From positions 124,001 through 188,000 of the forward strand of contig NZ_JAEMNX010000003.1 of NCBI RefSeq assembly GCF_016463975.1: DNA of 64,000 nt, written 5' to 3'. Positions 25,875-35,723 of this stretch are shown piece after piece. The position numbers and the translations under genes are program-made. The notes below the pieces were generated by a model, which was not told the origin of the DNA, made no database searches, and was given only the letters and a program-made list of their open reading frames with translations. Positions within the stretch are counted from its first letter, which is position 1; the number at the start of each line of letters is the position of its first letter. The stretch is from Marinomonas transparens. GTDB lineage: Bacteria; Pseudomonadota; Gammaproteobacteria; Pseudomonadales; Marinomonadaceae.

Positions 25875-27695
25875 TTATGCTGCCTGTGTAGAGCTTGTTA
25901 AAATAGGAATGCGGCCTTTGATCACGCGGCCACCTGAAAGCTTGGCGATGTACTCCAGGTTGGGAAGCTGGCCTAATAACTGCGGTGGAAACATATCGCC
26001 TTCTTCCTCCATCAAGCGTTCGCCATGATTGCCGGTAAACAACGCGGGGCTGTCCGAGTTGGACGACATACCTTGAGTTTGCATGATATACTGCAACCGA
26101 GTCTTAGGCAGATTGTCGGTAATGTACTGCTGCGTTTCGGCGTCCATCACCCGAAGGGCTATCAAGTTGTTGATGTTACCTAACACCTGGCGAGCCTTAG
26201 CTTCACTGCCTGTACGAGCTGCAAAGTCAGCAAAGGTCTGAGTAGCAATCACACAACGCATTTTTGCGCCACGGCCTTTGTTGAGCAGTTGAATGAAGGG
26301 ATCGTTGACGACTTCAGCCGCCTCATCGATGAAAATATTTACGGGACGATTATCAACACCATAGTTATAGCGGTCACCGGCCACGGCGGTGAGATCGGAT
26401 AAAAGCAACGAACCAATGGCGCTGCCAACCATGGCGTCGGTCAATGAATCCAACCCGATATACGCCACTTGGGCATTGTTGATAATACGGCCAGAATCCG
26501 TAATTAACCGGCTGTCATCCACATCGTTTGCAATCGGTGATAGCAATGGACCTAGTTCACTTGATGTGAGCATATTGAGCACCGGCATCAATGAGGCCAC
26601 CATCTTGGAATAGTGGGTTCTGTCATGCTCAAACATGCTCAAAAGGCCTTCCAAATCGGTATTGGCGGCAACGGGCTGAATGCGTTCGTAGTAAAAAAGC
26701 AGCATCGCCATAGCTTGTTTTGCCAAGGTATTGGCCTTTTCGGTAAAGCGCTTAATCTCCACACTAAAGTTCGGATATACCTGCTCACCCCAAGCCGTGA
26801 CAGCTTTTACTACCAAGCCTTCTGGGCCGCCTTCCAAGAATCGTCTCAGAGTCTTCAGATCAGGACGTTGTGACGTAAGCAACAAACCTTGCACGATGTT
26901 ATTCAGTGCCATTTGGCCAAAGGCTTTAAATGGATCAGCACCGGTTTCGGATGGGATTAAGGCCGCAATTCGGCTGGCAATTTCAGTGCCCCGGTTAAAG
27001 TTCCTCAGGGGATTAAGTCGTACTGAATGCTCAGGAAAGCCCGGATGAAAATACACAAAGCGCTCAGGACTACCGGCGGCAATACAGGCTCGCTGCGCAT
27101 TATCCTTAAGTTCCTTGTCTCCCTTAGGGTCAATAATAATCACGGCTTCATTACGCAAAATGGCCTGGGTGATCATCGCATCAAAGCATCGGGTTTTTCC
27201 GGCACCGGTCGTACCGACAATTAAGGTATGCCCCTCGGTGTGACCAACTGGCTGGTACACATCTTCTTCTTTGGGCTCGACACCATGAATCCAGGTCGAA
27301 CCCATTTGTTTGCCATGACCTTGGTTAAGCAAGGTTTGCTTATCCCGCTTTAGGATTTCATAAGCGCGCTGGGCATGACGTTGATCCCACTCAAAGCCAT
27401 ACCCTAACCACAATTCATCTGGATGTTTTGCCATCACCTTTTGCAAATGCGACAGCTCCATAAATGCCAATGGTTTGCCTTTTAGCCCCATCTGCAACTT
27501 ATAAAGGCGATAAGCCTCAGGAAGGCGGTACAACGCCATGCCCGAGGAAATCCCTGTCATCCACCAAAATGGCTCAGGTGGTAGCTCAGTCAGCATTTCT
27601 GCGGCAAATGCCCCAGTTGCACCAACCAGCCAACCTGCTGCTGCCATGGCTTCATAGTTCGTGCGCCAGGGCATCTCATATGCGTTTTCTTTCAT
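25875..27695 (-). CDS. traD: Type IV coupling protein TraD
   Basis: A 606-residue hexameric ATPase of the SXT/TOL TraD branch, which brings the relaxase-DNA complex to the secretion channel. Two N-terminal membrane segments lie at about 18-33 and 42-57, Walker A is GTTGAGKT at 161-168, and Walker B is VNIFIDEAAEV. The TraM-recognition-type segment (IATQTFADFAARTG) follows. The length is the usual one for this subfamily. It is 48 bp behind traI in the same operon. Confidence 0.93.
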   Translation of the reverse strand: MKENAYEMPWRTNYEAMAAAGWLVGATGAFAAEMLTELPPEPFWWMTGISSGMALYRLPEAYRLYKLQMGLKGKPLAFMELSHLQKVMAKHPDELWLGYGFEWDQRHAQRAYEILKRDKQTLLNQGHGKQMGSTWIHGVEPKEEDVYQPVGHTEGHTLIVGTTGAGKTRCFDAMITQAILRNEAVIIIDPKGDKELKDNAQRACIAAGSPERFVYFHPGFPEHSVRLNPLRNFNRGTEIASRIAALIPSETGADPFKAFGQMALNNIVQGLLLTSQRPDLKTLRRFLEGGPEGLVVKAVTAWGEQVYPNFSVEIKRFTEKANTLAKQAMAMLLFYYERIQPVAANTDLEGLLSMFEHDRTHYSKMVASLMPVLNMLTSSELGPLLSPIANDVDDSRLITDSGRIINNAQVAYIGLDSLTDAMVGSAIGSLLLSDLTAVAGDRYNYGVDNRPVNIFIDEAAEVVNDPFIQLLNKGRGAKMRCVIATQTFADFAARTGSEAKARQVLGNINNLIALRVMDAETQQYITDNLPKTRLQYIMQTQGMSSNSDSPALFTGNHGERLMEEEGDMFPPQLLGQLPNLEYIAKLSGGRVIKGRIPILTSSTQAA

Positions 27696-27743
27696 TCATG
27701 CTCCGCAAAATAACCGTTTACAATCCGCTTAACTTCAAATGGA

Positions 27744-29894
27744 TTAACGTTTAGCGTGAGCGGTAAACAGAACCGTTTCCCCCTCATCAAACTGGCATTG
27801 GTCACTGGCCGAGATCCCCCGAAGCAGCTGTCCGGCTGGAATGCCATGCTCATTGGCGACTTGGCGTAAGGTTTGAATCGTGACGCGAATACCATCGGCA
27901 CTATGATCCACGTCTGGGTAATCGCCATCGGTCAGTAAGATGGGCAAATCTTTCACAAAACTAACCATCTGTTGCCGCTGCGCGTGTTTGGGGTCTGTAC
28001 TTGAGTTCGCATTGGCCACAATCGGCTTTTGCTTACGCTCCGCTCTTGTGGCAGGCTCTTTTGCTTGGGCATTGGTTGTCTTAGTTCGACTCGGACGCTG
28101 TGAAGCCTCTTCGTTCTGAATTGCTGCCGCCGGTTCTGCGTCTTGTTTGGGAAGGTCAATCAGTGCAGTAAGCCCTTTAGAAATCGATACTTTCAGCAGT
28201 AACCCTTGCTCCTGAACGCCATCATTCGTAGTCACAGTTCTGGCCTTACGTGTCGGGTTTGCGGGATCTAATTCAAGCCAATCTAATCGACTGAGTTCAG
28301 CAAGCAGTTTTCGGGGTGCACACCAAGGTCTTACGGCATCGGGATAGCGGATCAGAAGCTGTTCACCAACCATAATCAACGCACTGCTGGCCTCTTGGAG
28401 CCACGCCAAAGATTCAGGCAGATTCAATGCTTCTGCATCGTGCTGGTTTACGTTATTTGAGATAGCGCCATCATATGAATTGTTAGGCTTTTCGCATTCA
28501 TCACCTGGAGCATTTTCAGTTGCCTGAAGGTGATTAACATCACTGGCAAGACGAAGTTCATCATCTTGGTCGGACGATTTTGACGATGGCGACTCAGCCG
28601 AATTGCTATGTTCGATTGATGATGAAGCTTCAGGCAAGTCTGAATGCTCACTGGAGCGACTCTGTGGCTCTGCTTGTGTTTGCTGTGTTGCTTCCCACTC
28701 AGATTTGTTAAACAGTCTCACGCTACTTGGTACATTCGAGCTGAACAATAAATCGGCCTCAACTATATGCAGCATGGGTAGCCAGATTGGCTTGCCGTCT
28801 TTGATCAGCACTTCAGGGGCAAAGCTTTCATATCGCTCATTTGAGGCGGATTTAGTGGCCAATCCTCGCTCAATGAGGATGTCCGCAAGGGTATCGGGAT
28901 CTCTTGGAATGCCAGGTATCTTGTCTTTGGCCAACAGCTCAATGATGTCCTTAGCCGCACTTTTCCAAACCAGGTAAAGATGGGTTGATTGATTCGATTT
29001 TCGTACCCAGACTCTGGCGTCTCGCTGATTGACCAGCCATTGCGAACTGGCAAGCAATCGCCTCATAGCATCAAGTAGATAGCGTTCGACAGGGACACCA
29101 AGGGCATTGTCGTCAGCGGAAATTCGTTGCGCTTTCAGGTCTCGCTGGACACTGGTTTGGTCAGCTTCAATAACCAGTTTAGACAGGACATGCTCGGGAT
29201 CGGTATTGCCAATTGCCTCCAGCATGGCTTGCAAAATCTCAGGGCCAGGTTGGGTTAACCAGGCGAGCAACTCAGGTGTCATCAGCCGGTTTAACACCAG
29301 AATTGAGAATTGCTCGTGCCGCTTACACCGTCCGTCGCGCCAGCGAATGAAATAGCGTTCAATGCTGTTATTAGAGGTCCACTGGGATAGTGTTTCTAAA
29401 AAAGGGTTCCACTGATAGCGTCCATCTTCGTCTGTGATGGACAAGTCTGAAACAGGCTTACCAATATCATGGAACAAACCGCCAAGAGCCGCTGCAACAC
29501 GCCATCTTGGTTCCAGCTCTTTTTTCTCAACCGGTGTGCCACTGGCAACAAAGATGATCCCTTCAGCTGCCTGTGCCGCCCAGAAAGCAACTTCCAAAGA
29601 ATGACGTAATAAACCACCCGCACCACTGTGGTGGTGATGCTCAGAAGCTGGCAGCAAGTGGACATAAGCAGCCAGATGGTCAATACAGGGCTGAATCAAC
29701 CGTTGAAAATCAGGCTGGTTAAAGCCAAGTACCTGGCGCAGTTTGGCAATTAGCTCGTCTTGTGTGGACTGCAAATCTTCAGGTGAGGCAGCTGGCAACC
29801 CCTTCAGAAATGGCGGATAGCGCGGAATTTCTGTATCCAGTTGCGATGACAGCTCTGGTAGTACTTTGGTTTGAAAAAATAGGTTTTTGAACAC
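27744..29894 (-). CDS. traI: MOBH relaxase TraI
   Basis: A 716-residue relaxase of the MOBH class, which nicks oriT and leads the strand into the recipient. The N-terminal TraI_2 domain has the HD-type metal site: HHHH at 86-89, LRHSLE at 96-101 and HDIGK at 142-146. A long Ser/Glu/Asp-rich linker (about 405-480) leads to a C-terminal TraI_2_C winged domain that ends near ISASDQCQFDEGE. Length and architecture agree with SXT TraI. It is the first gene of the traI-traD operon; upstream is the boundary to cargo DNA. Confidence 0.92.
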   Translation of the reverse strand: MFKNLFFQTKVLPELSSQLDTEIPRYPPFLKGLPAASPEDLQSTQDELIAKLRQVLGFNQPDFQRLIQPCIDHLAAYVHLLPASEHHHHSGAGGLLRHSLEVAFWAAQAAEGIIFVASGTPVEKKELEPRWRVAAALGGLFHDIGKPVSDLSITDEDGRYQWNPFLETLSQWTSNNSIERYFIRWRDGRCKRHEQFSILVLNRLMTPELLAWLTQPGPEILQAMLEAIGNTDPEHVLSKLVIEADQTSVQRDLKAQRISADDNALGVPVERYLLDAMRRLLASSQWLVNQRDARVWVRKSNQSTHLYLVWKSAAKDIIELLAKDKIPGIPRDPDTLADILIERGLATKSASNERYESFAPEVLIKDGKPIWLPMLHIVEADLLFSSNVPSSVRLFNKSEWEATQQTQAEPQSRSSEHSDLPEASSSIEHSNSAESPSSKSSDQDDELRLASDVNHLQATENAPGDECEKPNNSYDGAISNNVNQHDAEALNLPESLAWLQEASSALIMVGEQLLIRYPDAVRPWCAPRKLLAELSRLDWLELDPANPTRKARTVTTNDGVQEQGLLLKVSISKGLTALIDLPKQDAEPAAAIQNEEASQRPSRTKTTNAQAKEPATRAERKQKPIVANANSSTDPKHAQRQQMVSFVKDLPILLTDGDYPDVDHSADGIRVTIQTLRQVANEHGIPAGQLLRGISASDQCQFDEGETVLFTAHAKR

Positions 29895-30119
29895 AGTGAA
29901 CCTCCGACACGATAGTGTGAAGGTTTAAACAGAGTTGTTTAGTTCGATAGCTTCAAGAATCTTGCATCAAACTGCCATATCATTTTCAGGCCACCAAGAG
30001 GCTAACAACCTGCGGTCAATGTTTTACGAGTTCTTTTGATGGATACTTTAGTTGCCATGTTTCAATTAGAAATAACGCTGCGGTACTTGCTGAGTGAATA
30101 GCTAACTTGGCTATACGGG
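29895..30119. other. Intergenic region upstream of traI
   Basis: About 225 bp that should contain the traI promoter. I see a purine-rich site close to the start codon, but no clear -35/-10 pair and no large inverted repeat. The right edge meets the IS5 remnant. Confidence 0.4.
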
Positions 30120-30903
30120 CATCTAGTCGTACACAGCTTCACCACCACATCAGCCAATGATACGATCTAAACCAGTTGCCAAAACTTCTTCATGGTAACG
30201 AATCATTTGTATCGGCGGACTCGGGCTACCATGGTGTAGAAAAGCGCACAGAGACCAAGGATAAGAAAGTCGATTGGTTAGTGGCGGAGATGCCTAGCAA
30301 GATACGTGCTTGGAAAAAGCATCCCCGTCTCAATAAGCAGCTGATCCGAACGGAATACTTAAAGGCGAGTATCAGAGCGAAAGTTGAGCATCCGTTTAGA
30401 ATTTTGAAATGTCAGTTTGGGTTCCGCAAAGCCGTCTACAAAGGCCTGACTAAAAATGACAATAAGCTCGCGGTGCTGTTTGCACTTGGAAATTTGTTAC
30501 GAGTGGATCAGATGATACGGTCTGCGCGGGGATAGTCCGTCCAAATGACGGGTATTTAGCTGCTTAAAGCAGCGTAATAGCGGAAAACTGCGGCTAATTG
30601 GTACTTTTTAATAATGGTTGGATGCGGAGCAAGCCAGATCAAAATCATCTAACTTGTTCGTAGTATCCCTACCGTTGTCACGGTCAAACCTATGCGAGTC
30701 ACCCCAGCTGAGCTGGGGGTTTATCAATGTTTAATTAGTTCAAAAAAGGAACGAGCATGATCTAAGTTGAAAATATTTAGGGAGCCAGTTAATTTTAGCC
30801 CGGCTTCGGCCATAAGCGAACCTATATGGGGTTTTGTGCCCCTCCCCTATAAGAGTTAACCTGGTTCGGAATGGATTGCCTCATGACCGGGGGACTTATT
30901 CGC
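30120..30903 (+). pseudogene. IS5-family transposase remnant with right inverted repeat
   Basis: The reading frame at 30176-30535 is the last third of an IS5-type DDE transposase ([48 protein letters not shown]). Upstream, 30121-30160 codes for the preceding part (HSFTTTSAN) in another frame; one base seems lost where AATGA meets TACGAT. The N-terminal two thirds are missing. The end of the element is probably gggggacttattcgca at 30888-30903, which complements the TGCGAATAAGTCC end of the IS5 copy at 41326. It adjoins the stop of the cassette B LysR gene. Inactive. Confidence 0.8.
30541..30887. other. Non-coding 3' portion of the IS5 remnant and unassigned DNA
   Basis: Between the transposase stop and the inverted repeat lie about 345 bp, longer than normal for an IS5 end, so other DNA is probably inserted. 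It includes a terminator-like hairpin ccccagctgagctggggg followed by tt at about 30703-30722. No protein is recognised. Confidence 0.4.
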
Positions 30904-30910
30904 AGTCTAT

Positions 30911-31789
30911 TCAGAAGACCGTTGAAAGCCACTCTAAAAAGACTTTAACCCTAGCTGAATATTGTCTGTTACGTGGATAAAGTACGGAAACAGGGCTGGG
31001 TTCCGGCGGGTAACACTCAAGTATTGCCACCAATGAACCATCGCGAAGACTTTGCTCCACATGGTAGCGCGGCACCTGTATTATTCCCAAGCCCTGACGT
31101 GCTGCAGTAACCAGCGTTTCCGCGGAATTTACCATGAGTGAAACGGGGGCAGAATAATTGATGAGGCTTCCATCTGAAGCAAATTCCAGCGGCATGGCCA
31201 CACTACTGCCCGTGGCCCGAAAGCCAATCATCTTGTGATTTTCTAGGTCGTTCAAACGCATGGGGGTGCCATGGGTTTGCAAATACTCAGGCGAAGCGAC
31301 GGTAATCTCTTCCAACAAACCAATTTGGCGTGCGATGAGATCTACTGACTTTATCGCGCCGACGCGTATAACACAGTCGATACCTTCCTTTACCGCGTCT
31401 GAAAGTTTATCGCCTTCACTCATGAACATCTCAATTTCAGGATAGTCAGCCAGGAATTGAGGAAGTTTCGGCAGTAAAAAATGGCGTGCCAGCGTGCCAT
31501 GAACATCTACGCGCAACGCGCCTTTAGGCTTTGCACCAGAAAAGGCGGTTTCTGCATCTTCAACTTCCTGAATGATCGACAAGCAGCGTTTGTAAAAGGC
31601 GTCACCATCAATGGTGGGGTTAACCTGCCGGGTGGTTCTTTCAAGCAATACAACGCCAATCCTTTGCTCAAGCCGCTTTACGACATCAGTAACCGTTGAG
31701 CGGGGGATATTTAAATCCTCGGCGGCCAGCGTAAAACTTTGTCTTTCAAGTACGCGGGTAAACACCCGCATCGCCTCTATTCTGTCCAT
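30911..31789 (-). CDS. LysR-family transcriptional regulator (cassette B)
   Basis: A 292-residue LysR regulator with the N-terminal helix-turn-helix (SFTLAAEDLNIPRSTVTDVV) and an effector domain from about residue 90 (GALRVDVHGTLARHFLLP). It is homologous over the whole length to the protein at 4027-4920 but clearly diverged, so this is not a recent duplication. It is divergent from the SDR operon at 31907-33871. Its stop codon lies eight bases from the end of an IS5 remnant. Intact and probably functional; the effector is unknown. Confidence 0.88.
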   Translation of the reverse strand: MDRIEAMRVFTRVLERQSFTLAAEDLNIPRSTVTDVVKRLEQRIGVVLLERTTRQVNPTIDGDAFYKRCLSIIQEVEDAETAFSGAKPKGALRVDVHGTLARHFLLPKLPQFLADYPEIEMFMSEGDKLSDAVKEGIDCVIRVGAIKSVDLIARQIGLLEEITVASPEYLQTHGTPMRLNDLENHKMIGFRATGSSVAMPLEFASDGSLINYSAPVSLMVNSAETLVTAARQGLGIIQVPRYHVEQSLRDGSLVAILECYPPEPSPVSVLYPRNRQYSARVKVFLEWLSTVF

Positions 31790-31822
31790 TATTGTTCGTC
31801 TTTTTCGGATTCAGTTATCGAA

Positions 31823-31841
31823 TATTAGCTGATTATCCGTA
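31823..31841. promoter_or_regulatory. Operator-like sequence shared with cassette A
   Basis: The sequence ATTAGCTGATTATCCGTAA repeats the core seen on the opposite strand at 3976-3993. The position between divergent LysR and SDR genes, and the same orientation relative to the SDR genes, suggest a LysR-type binding site. Confidence 0.6.
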
Positions 31842-31906
31842 AAAAAAAAATTGTTACCTTAGTCATCAGTCACCAACGAAACGATTAACAATCCTTAGGA
31901 GGATGT

Positions 31907-32644
31907 ATGACAGAACGTAATAAAGTGGCATTAGTGACTGGCGCGTCCAGAGGAATCGGCGCCAGTATTGCTCTTCGCTTGGCCAAGGACGGTTTTACCG
32001 TTGTTGTCAATTATGCGGGAAATAAAAGTGCGGCTGAACAGGTCGTCACCCGGATCACCGAGGCTGGCGGTCAGGCGATAGCACATCAGGCTGATGTATC
32101 TGATGCGAACGCCGTGCGGGCGATGTTTGACCAGGTTGAAAACGTATTTGGCAGTATCGATGTTCTTGTTAATAACGCCGGCATCATGGATCTGCAGCCG
32201 CTGGCGAAAGCTGATGAACAACACGTTGACAGACAAATCGATATCAATCTGAAAGGCACTATCAATACCCTGCGTGAAGCATCAACACGGCTAAACCACG
32301 GCGGTCGGGTGATCAACTTTTCCACCTCGGTAGTAGGGTTGAAACTCGAAAACTATGGTGTATATGCGGCTACCAAAGCGGCCGTTGAAACACTCACAGC
32401 CATTATGGCGAAAGAGATGCGCGGTAAGGAAATTACGGTGAATGTCATCGCCCCTGGCCCCACGGCAACAGACCTATTTTTAAAAGGGAAGTCGGACGAA
32501 CTGATTGAGCGCATGGCGAAAATGAATCCGCTGGAACGACTGGGTACACCCGAAGATATTGCGGCAGTGGTTTCCATGCTGGCGAGTACCGACAGTGGTT
32601 GGATAAATGGTCAGGTGATCAGAGCAAACGGCGGTGTTATTTAA
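31907..32644 (+). CDS. FabG-like short-chain dehydrogenase (cassette B, first enzyme)
   Basis: A 245-residue classical SDR with TGASRGIG at about 11-18, NNAGIMDL, INFSTSVVG and YGVYAATK, all conserved catalytic positions. It is preceded by AGGAGG and matches the cassette A enzyme at 3176-3916 along its full length (shared ERMAKMNPLERLGTPEDIA). It is the first gene of the operon driven away from the LysR gene. Substrate unknown; a carbonyl reductase or alcohol dehydrogenase role is likely. Confidence 0.87.
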   Translation: MTERNKVALVTGASRGIGASIALRLAKDGFTVVVNYAGNKSAAEQVVTRITEAGGQAIAHQADVSDANAVRAMFDQVENVFGSIDVLVNNAGIMDLQPLAKADEQHVDRQIDINLKGTINTLREASTRLNHGGRVINFSTSVVGLKLENYGVYAATKAAVETLTAIMAKEMRGKEITVNVIAPGPTATDLFLKGKSDELIERMAKMNPLERLGTPEDIAAVVSMLASTDSGWINGQVIRANGGVI

Positions 32645-32654
32645 GGAGAAGGTT

Positions 32655-33557
32655 ATGTCAAAGAAATCCGTTATCGTAACAGGCTCATCCAGTGGATTTG
32701 GCCGTCTAATTTCAGTCGCGCTTGCCCGGGCGGGGCACCACGTTTACGCGTCAATGCGTGATGTAGAAGGTAAAAATGCTGACAACGCCCGGCAACTCAG
32801 CGCGCTGAGCCGTGACGAAGGGATCACCATTACGCCGTTGGAACTGGATGTTCAGTCGGAGAATTCCGTCTCGCAGGCAGTCAACACGGTCATCAATGAA
32901 CGCGGAGCGATTGATATCATCGTACACAATGCTGGTCACATGATGTTTGGACCAGCCGAAGCGTTCACACCTGAGCAATTTGCCCAGCAGTATGATGTTA
33001 ACGTGTTGGGCACGCAACGACTGAACCGGGCGGCATTACCCTTTATGCGTAAACGTGGGGAAGGCTATCTTATCTGGATTTCCAGCTCCAGTTCGGCCGG
33101 TGGCACGCCACCCTATCTGGCGCCTTATTTTGCCGCCAAAGCAGCGATGGATTCTTTGGCCGTGCAGTATGCAAGGGAGCTGAGTCGCTGGGGAATTGAA
33201 ACCACTATCGTTGTGCCCGGTGCGTTTACTAAGGGGACAAATCACTTCGCCCATGCCGGTCAACCGCAGGATGTGCAGCGGGTTGCTGAATACGAGAATG
33301 GCCCTTACGCCAACTTTGGTGAGGTGGTGAAATCGTCTTTTGCTGAGATTGTGCCTGATGATGCAGATCCGGCACCGGTTGCCGACATGATTGTCGATGC
33401 CGTATCGCAACCTTTCGGCAGCAAACCGTTTCGCATTCATTTCGACCCTACGCAAGATGGCGCAGACATCGGATTTGCGGTGCTGGATCGAGTCAGAGCA
33501 GAGATGCTACATCGCGTAGGACTGGCTGATTTGCTGGTACCAAGCACAAAGCCATGA
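32655..33557 (+). CDS. Short-chain dehydrogenase/reductase (cassette B, second enzyme)
   Basis: A 300-residue SDR starting at MSKKSVIV with aaggagaa upstream; a longer reading from 32634 overlaps the previous gene and is unlikely. The motifs TGSSSGFG, HNAGHMMFGPAEAF, SSSSSAGG and PYFAAKAAMD are present. Same length and same motif set as the cassette A protein at 2236-3138. Follows the first SDR after 10 bases, so the pair is co-translated. NADP preference is suggested by the basic residue in ASMRD. Confidence 0.87.
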   Translation: MSKKSVIVTGSSSGFGRLISVALARAGHHVYASMRDVEGKNADNARQLSALSRDEGITITPLELDVQSENSVSQAVNTVINERGAIDIIVHNAGHMMFGPAEAFTPEQFAQQYDVNVLGTQRLNRAALPFMRKRGEGYLIWISSSSSAGGTPPYLAPYFAAKAAMDSLAVQYARELSRWGIETTIVVPGAFTKGTNHFAHAGQPQDVQRVAEYENGPYANFGEVVKSSFAEIVPDDADPAPVADMIVDAVSQPFGSKPFRIHFDPTQDGADIGFAVLDRVRAEMLHRVGLADLLVPSTKP

Positions 33558-33610
33558 CCTTTCAGGCTGCCGTGATTGCGACATCATGACAGCCGCCATT
33601 GAGGTGAAAA

Positions 33611-33871
33611 ATGCACACAATACTCGTCTTGGTTTGCGGCGTGATACTGCTGGGGGTGTTCCTGTCATTCGGGTGGTTATGGCACATGACGCCATTCCCT
33701 AGCGCAAAAATGCTCAAGTTATTTATTCCTGTGTGGTTCGGTATTTCGGGCTGGAACCTGTGGATAGGTGTAGTCACCGCAGGCTACTCGCTTTACGAAG
33801 AGGCGTTGGTGTTCCCACAAGTGTTTCTCCCTCCGGTTTGCCTGGCTCTGGCCATCATGTATTGGCTGTGA
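33611..33871 (+). CDS. Small membrane protein of cassette B
   Basis: An 86-residue hydrophobic protein with about three helices, preceded by gaggtg. It is homologous to the cassette A protein at 1887-2141 (shared MHT start, LWH segment, AGYSL and PQV motifs) and occupies the same place at the end of the SDR operon. Function unknown. Confidence 0.75.
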   Translation: MHTILVLVCGVILLGVFLSFGWLWHMTPFPSAKMLKLFIPVWFGISGWNLWIGVVTAGYSLYEEALVFPQVFLPPVCLALAIMYWL

Positions 33872-33939
33872 AACGGGACTGCAGTGGTAAAGAAATAGCT
33901 GACCAATGAGCGAATAATTCTACAGAGAAGGTAAAAGTA

Positions 33940-34419
33940 ATGTTTGATGGAAAATACATATTAATCAGTGCGGTTGCTGCAATTATGGCAACCATCGCGG
34001 CAACAGTTTCCAATGGTCTTGGCTGGCCGGTATGGGCCATGTTTATAGGGTGGGTGGCCTTTTTCTTCGGCAAAAGTTCTTTGTCAGGTGCGGCGGCAAC
34101 ATTCGGTTGTCTGGCGATAGGCTTAGTGCTTGGCAATGTTGCAGGCATTTGTATCGGCCTGTTAGCGCCAAAAGCGGGGTTCTGGGCGATTAGTCCGGTG
34201 GTTTTTGTGGTGGCTACGGTGGTGGTATCATTACGTGGGGTGCCGGTTTTGAACAATATCCCGGCTTACTTTCTGGGTTTAATCACGTTCTTTGCCGCGT
34301 ATTTGCCACTAGGAGTTTCCGCTACAGTGTCGTTGATATTGCCAACCGCATTAGGCGTCGTCGCGGCATTTTGTACTGGTGTGCTCCAAAAGCATATGAG
34401 TGTAAAAGCACCTGTCTAG
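33940..34419 (+). CDS. DUF1097 (YcdZ-like) inner-membrane protein
   Basis: A 159-residue protein with about five membrane helices, rich in Gly and Ala (GLGWPVWAMFIGWVAFFFG near the N-terminus). It resembles the DUF1097 family of small inner-membrane proteins of unknown function. It follows cassette B in the same direction after 68 bp and may be an extra operon member; cassette A has no such gene inside the window because the IS66 element lies at that position. Confidence 0.72.
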   Translation: MFDGKYILISAVAAIMATIAATVSNGLGWPVWAMFIGWVAFFFGKSSLSGAAATFGCLAIGLVLGNVAGICIGLLAPKAGFWAISPVVFVVATVVVSLRGVPVLNNIPAYFLGLITFFAAYLPLGVSATVSLILPTALGVVAAFCTGVLQKHMSVKAPV

Positions 34420-34444
34420 GATGCAATGTAGACACAAAGGGTTG

Positions 34445-34515
34445 TGGACTAACGAGAAAAGCCACAGCGGCAGCAATATCCTCCACAGAACCTATGTGTT
34501 GGTCAAGAAATTACA
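34445..34515 (-). pseudogene. 3' scrap of another SDR gene
   Basis: On the minus strand this stretch reads LDQHIGSVEDIAAAVAFLVS, a typical C-terminal part of a short-chain dehydrogenase. Neither the rest of the gene nor a start is present. It lies just before the end of the IS3 remnant. Confidence 0.5.
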
Positions 34516-34547
34516 TATCAAGGTGGCTATAGGAACCTTTGTACTTG

Positions 34548-34984
34548 TTGTGTGTCGTCCTAAAATACGTTGACAGTTTTACACTAAGCCAACTGCGTTA
34601 GCAGTTGGCTTTTTCATGCAGCTCATTCGGGGTTCTCATCCCAAGGCTAAGGTGTGGTCTCATATTGTTATAGATGTTGATTGATTCCTTTACTAACTGC
34701 TCAAGCTCAACGATATCCTTACACTCATAAAGTAAAAATTCTTGTTTAAGGATGCCGTTTACTCTTTCTGCTAACGCATTCTGAAAACAGTCATAACCAT
34801 CCGTTATTCATTGCTTGATTGTGCTTTTTTAAATCTATCTTGATAAACACCTGAGAAATATTGAAGCCCGCGATCTGAATGATGGATACACGAGCAACCA
34901 TACCGACGTGTTCTTATCGCCATATCTAAAGCCTTTACAACATCCGTCGCTTTCATTTCATTGCTAAGTTCAACAGTTACTGCT
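34548..34984 (-). mobile_element. IS3-family remnant (C-terminal part of OrfB)
   Basis: The minus strand encodes the end of an IS3 transposase: first YHYQAVTVELSNEMKATDVV and HHSDRGLQYFS (second Asp of the DDE triad), then, after a frame change near 34800, LAERVNGILKQEF and IYNNMRPHLSLGM to a stop at the AAC-TGC-TAA near 34600. The front part of orfB and all of orfA are missing. The IS interrupts a LysR gene, whose remainder starts at 34983. Confidence 0.75.
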
Positions 34985-35630
34985 TGATAGTGGTAACGAT
35001 GAAGAGCACCTGTTTGGTGAGGTTCGCATAAATGGGAGTGAGTCGGCAATAGAGTATGTACTGAACTCTATTGTTCCTCCATTAAAAGATCTGTATCCGG
35101 GTATTAAATTAGACCTTGTCTCAGACGGCAAATTGAGTGATATCGTTGAACACGGGTTTGACGCAGGCATTCGTCTCAAAGACTTTGTACCCAAAGATAT
35201 GATCGCTCTACCTATGGGTCCCAAAGTTCGCTTTATCGCGGTGGCCTTACCTCAATACTTAAAGCAATACCCGTCCCCAACAACGCCAAATGAACTTCAT
35301 AAGCACCACTGTATTCGGCAACGTCTCCCAAGTGGCAAGCGCTATCATTGGGAGTTTTCCAAGCATGGGGGATCTGTGACAATCGACGTATCAGGCGATA
35401 TTTCACTGGACAATAATAACCTGATGGTTAAGGCCGCTGTACAAGGGTTGGGAATTGCTTTCGTCCCGGAAAGCTTAGCTAAAGCTCAAATAGCTTCAGG
35501 TACGTTAACCGTTATATTGGATGATTGGTGCCCTGAAGAACCGGGGCTTCATGTGTATTTTCCCCAGTATCGTCATATGTTTCGAAGCCTCAGGGCCTTT
35601 CTTGACGTAGTAAAAGCTCAGCGTTTATAA
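34983..35630 (+). pseudogene. LysR-family regulator, 5'-truncated by IS3
   Basis: Open frame of 215 codons from the IS3 edge: HLFGEVRINGSESA, then SDGKLSDIVEHGFDAGIRLK, VQGLGIAFVPESLA and a normal C-terminus. This is the complete effector-binding domain of a LysR regulator; the DNA-binding domain (about 85 residues) is lost. An internal start at 35133 would give an even shorter protein. It cannot act as a normal regulator. Confidence 0.78.
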
Positions 35631-35723
35631 GCGACTTATATAATTTCAAATATAAATAGACGACAGTTCGTAAGTAAGCACCTGGTAATCCCACTTAACG
35701 CTTACGCCGTCGCCGGTAGTTTG

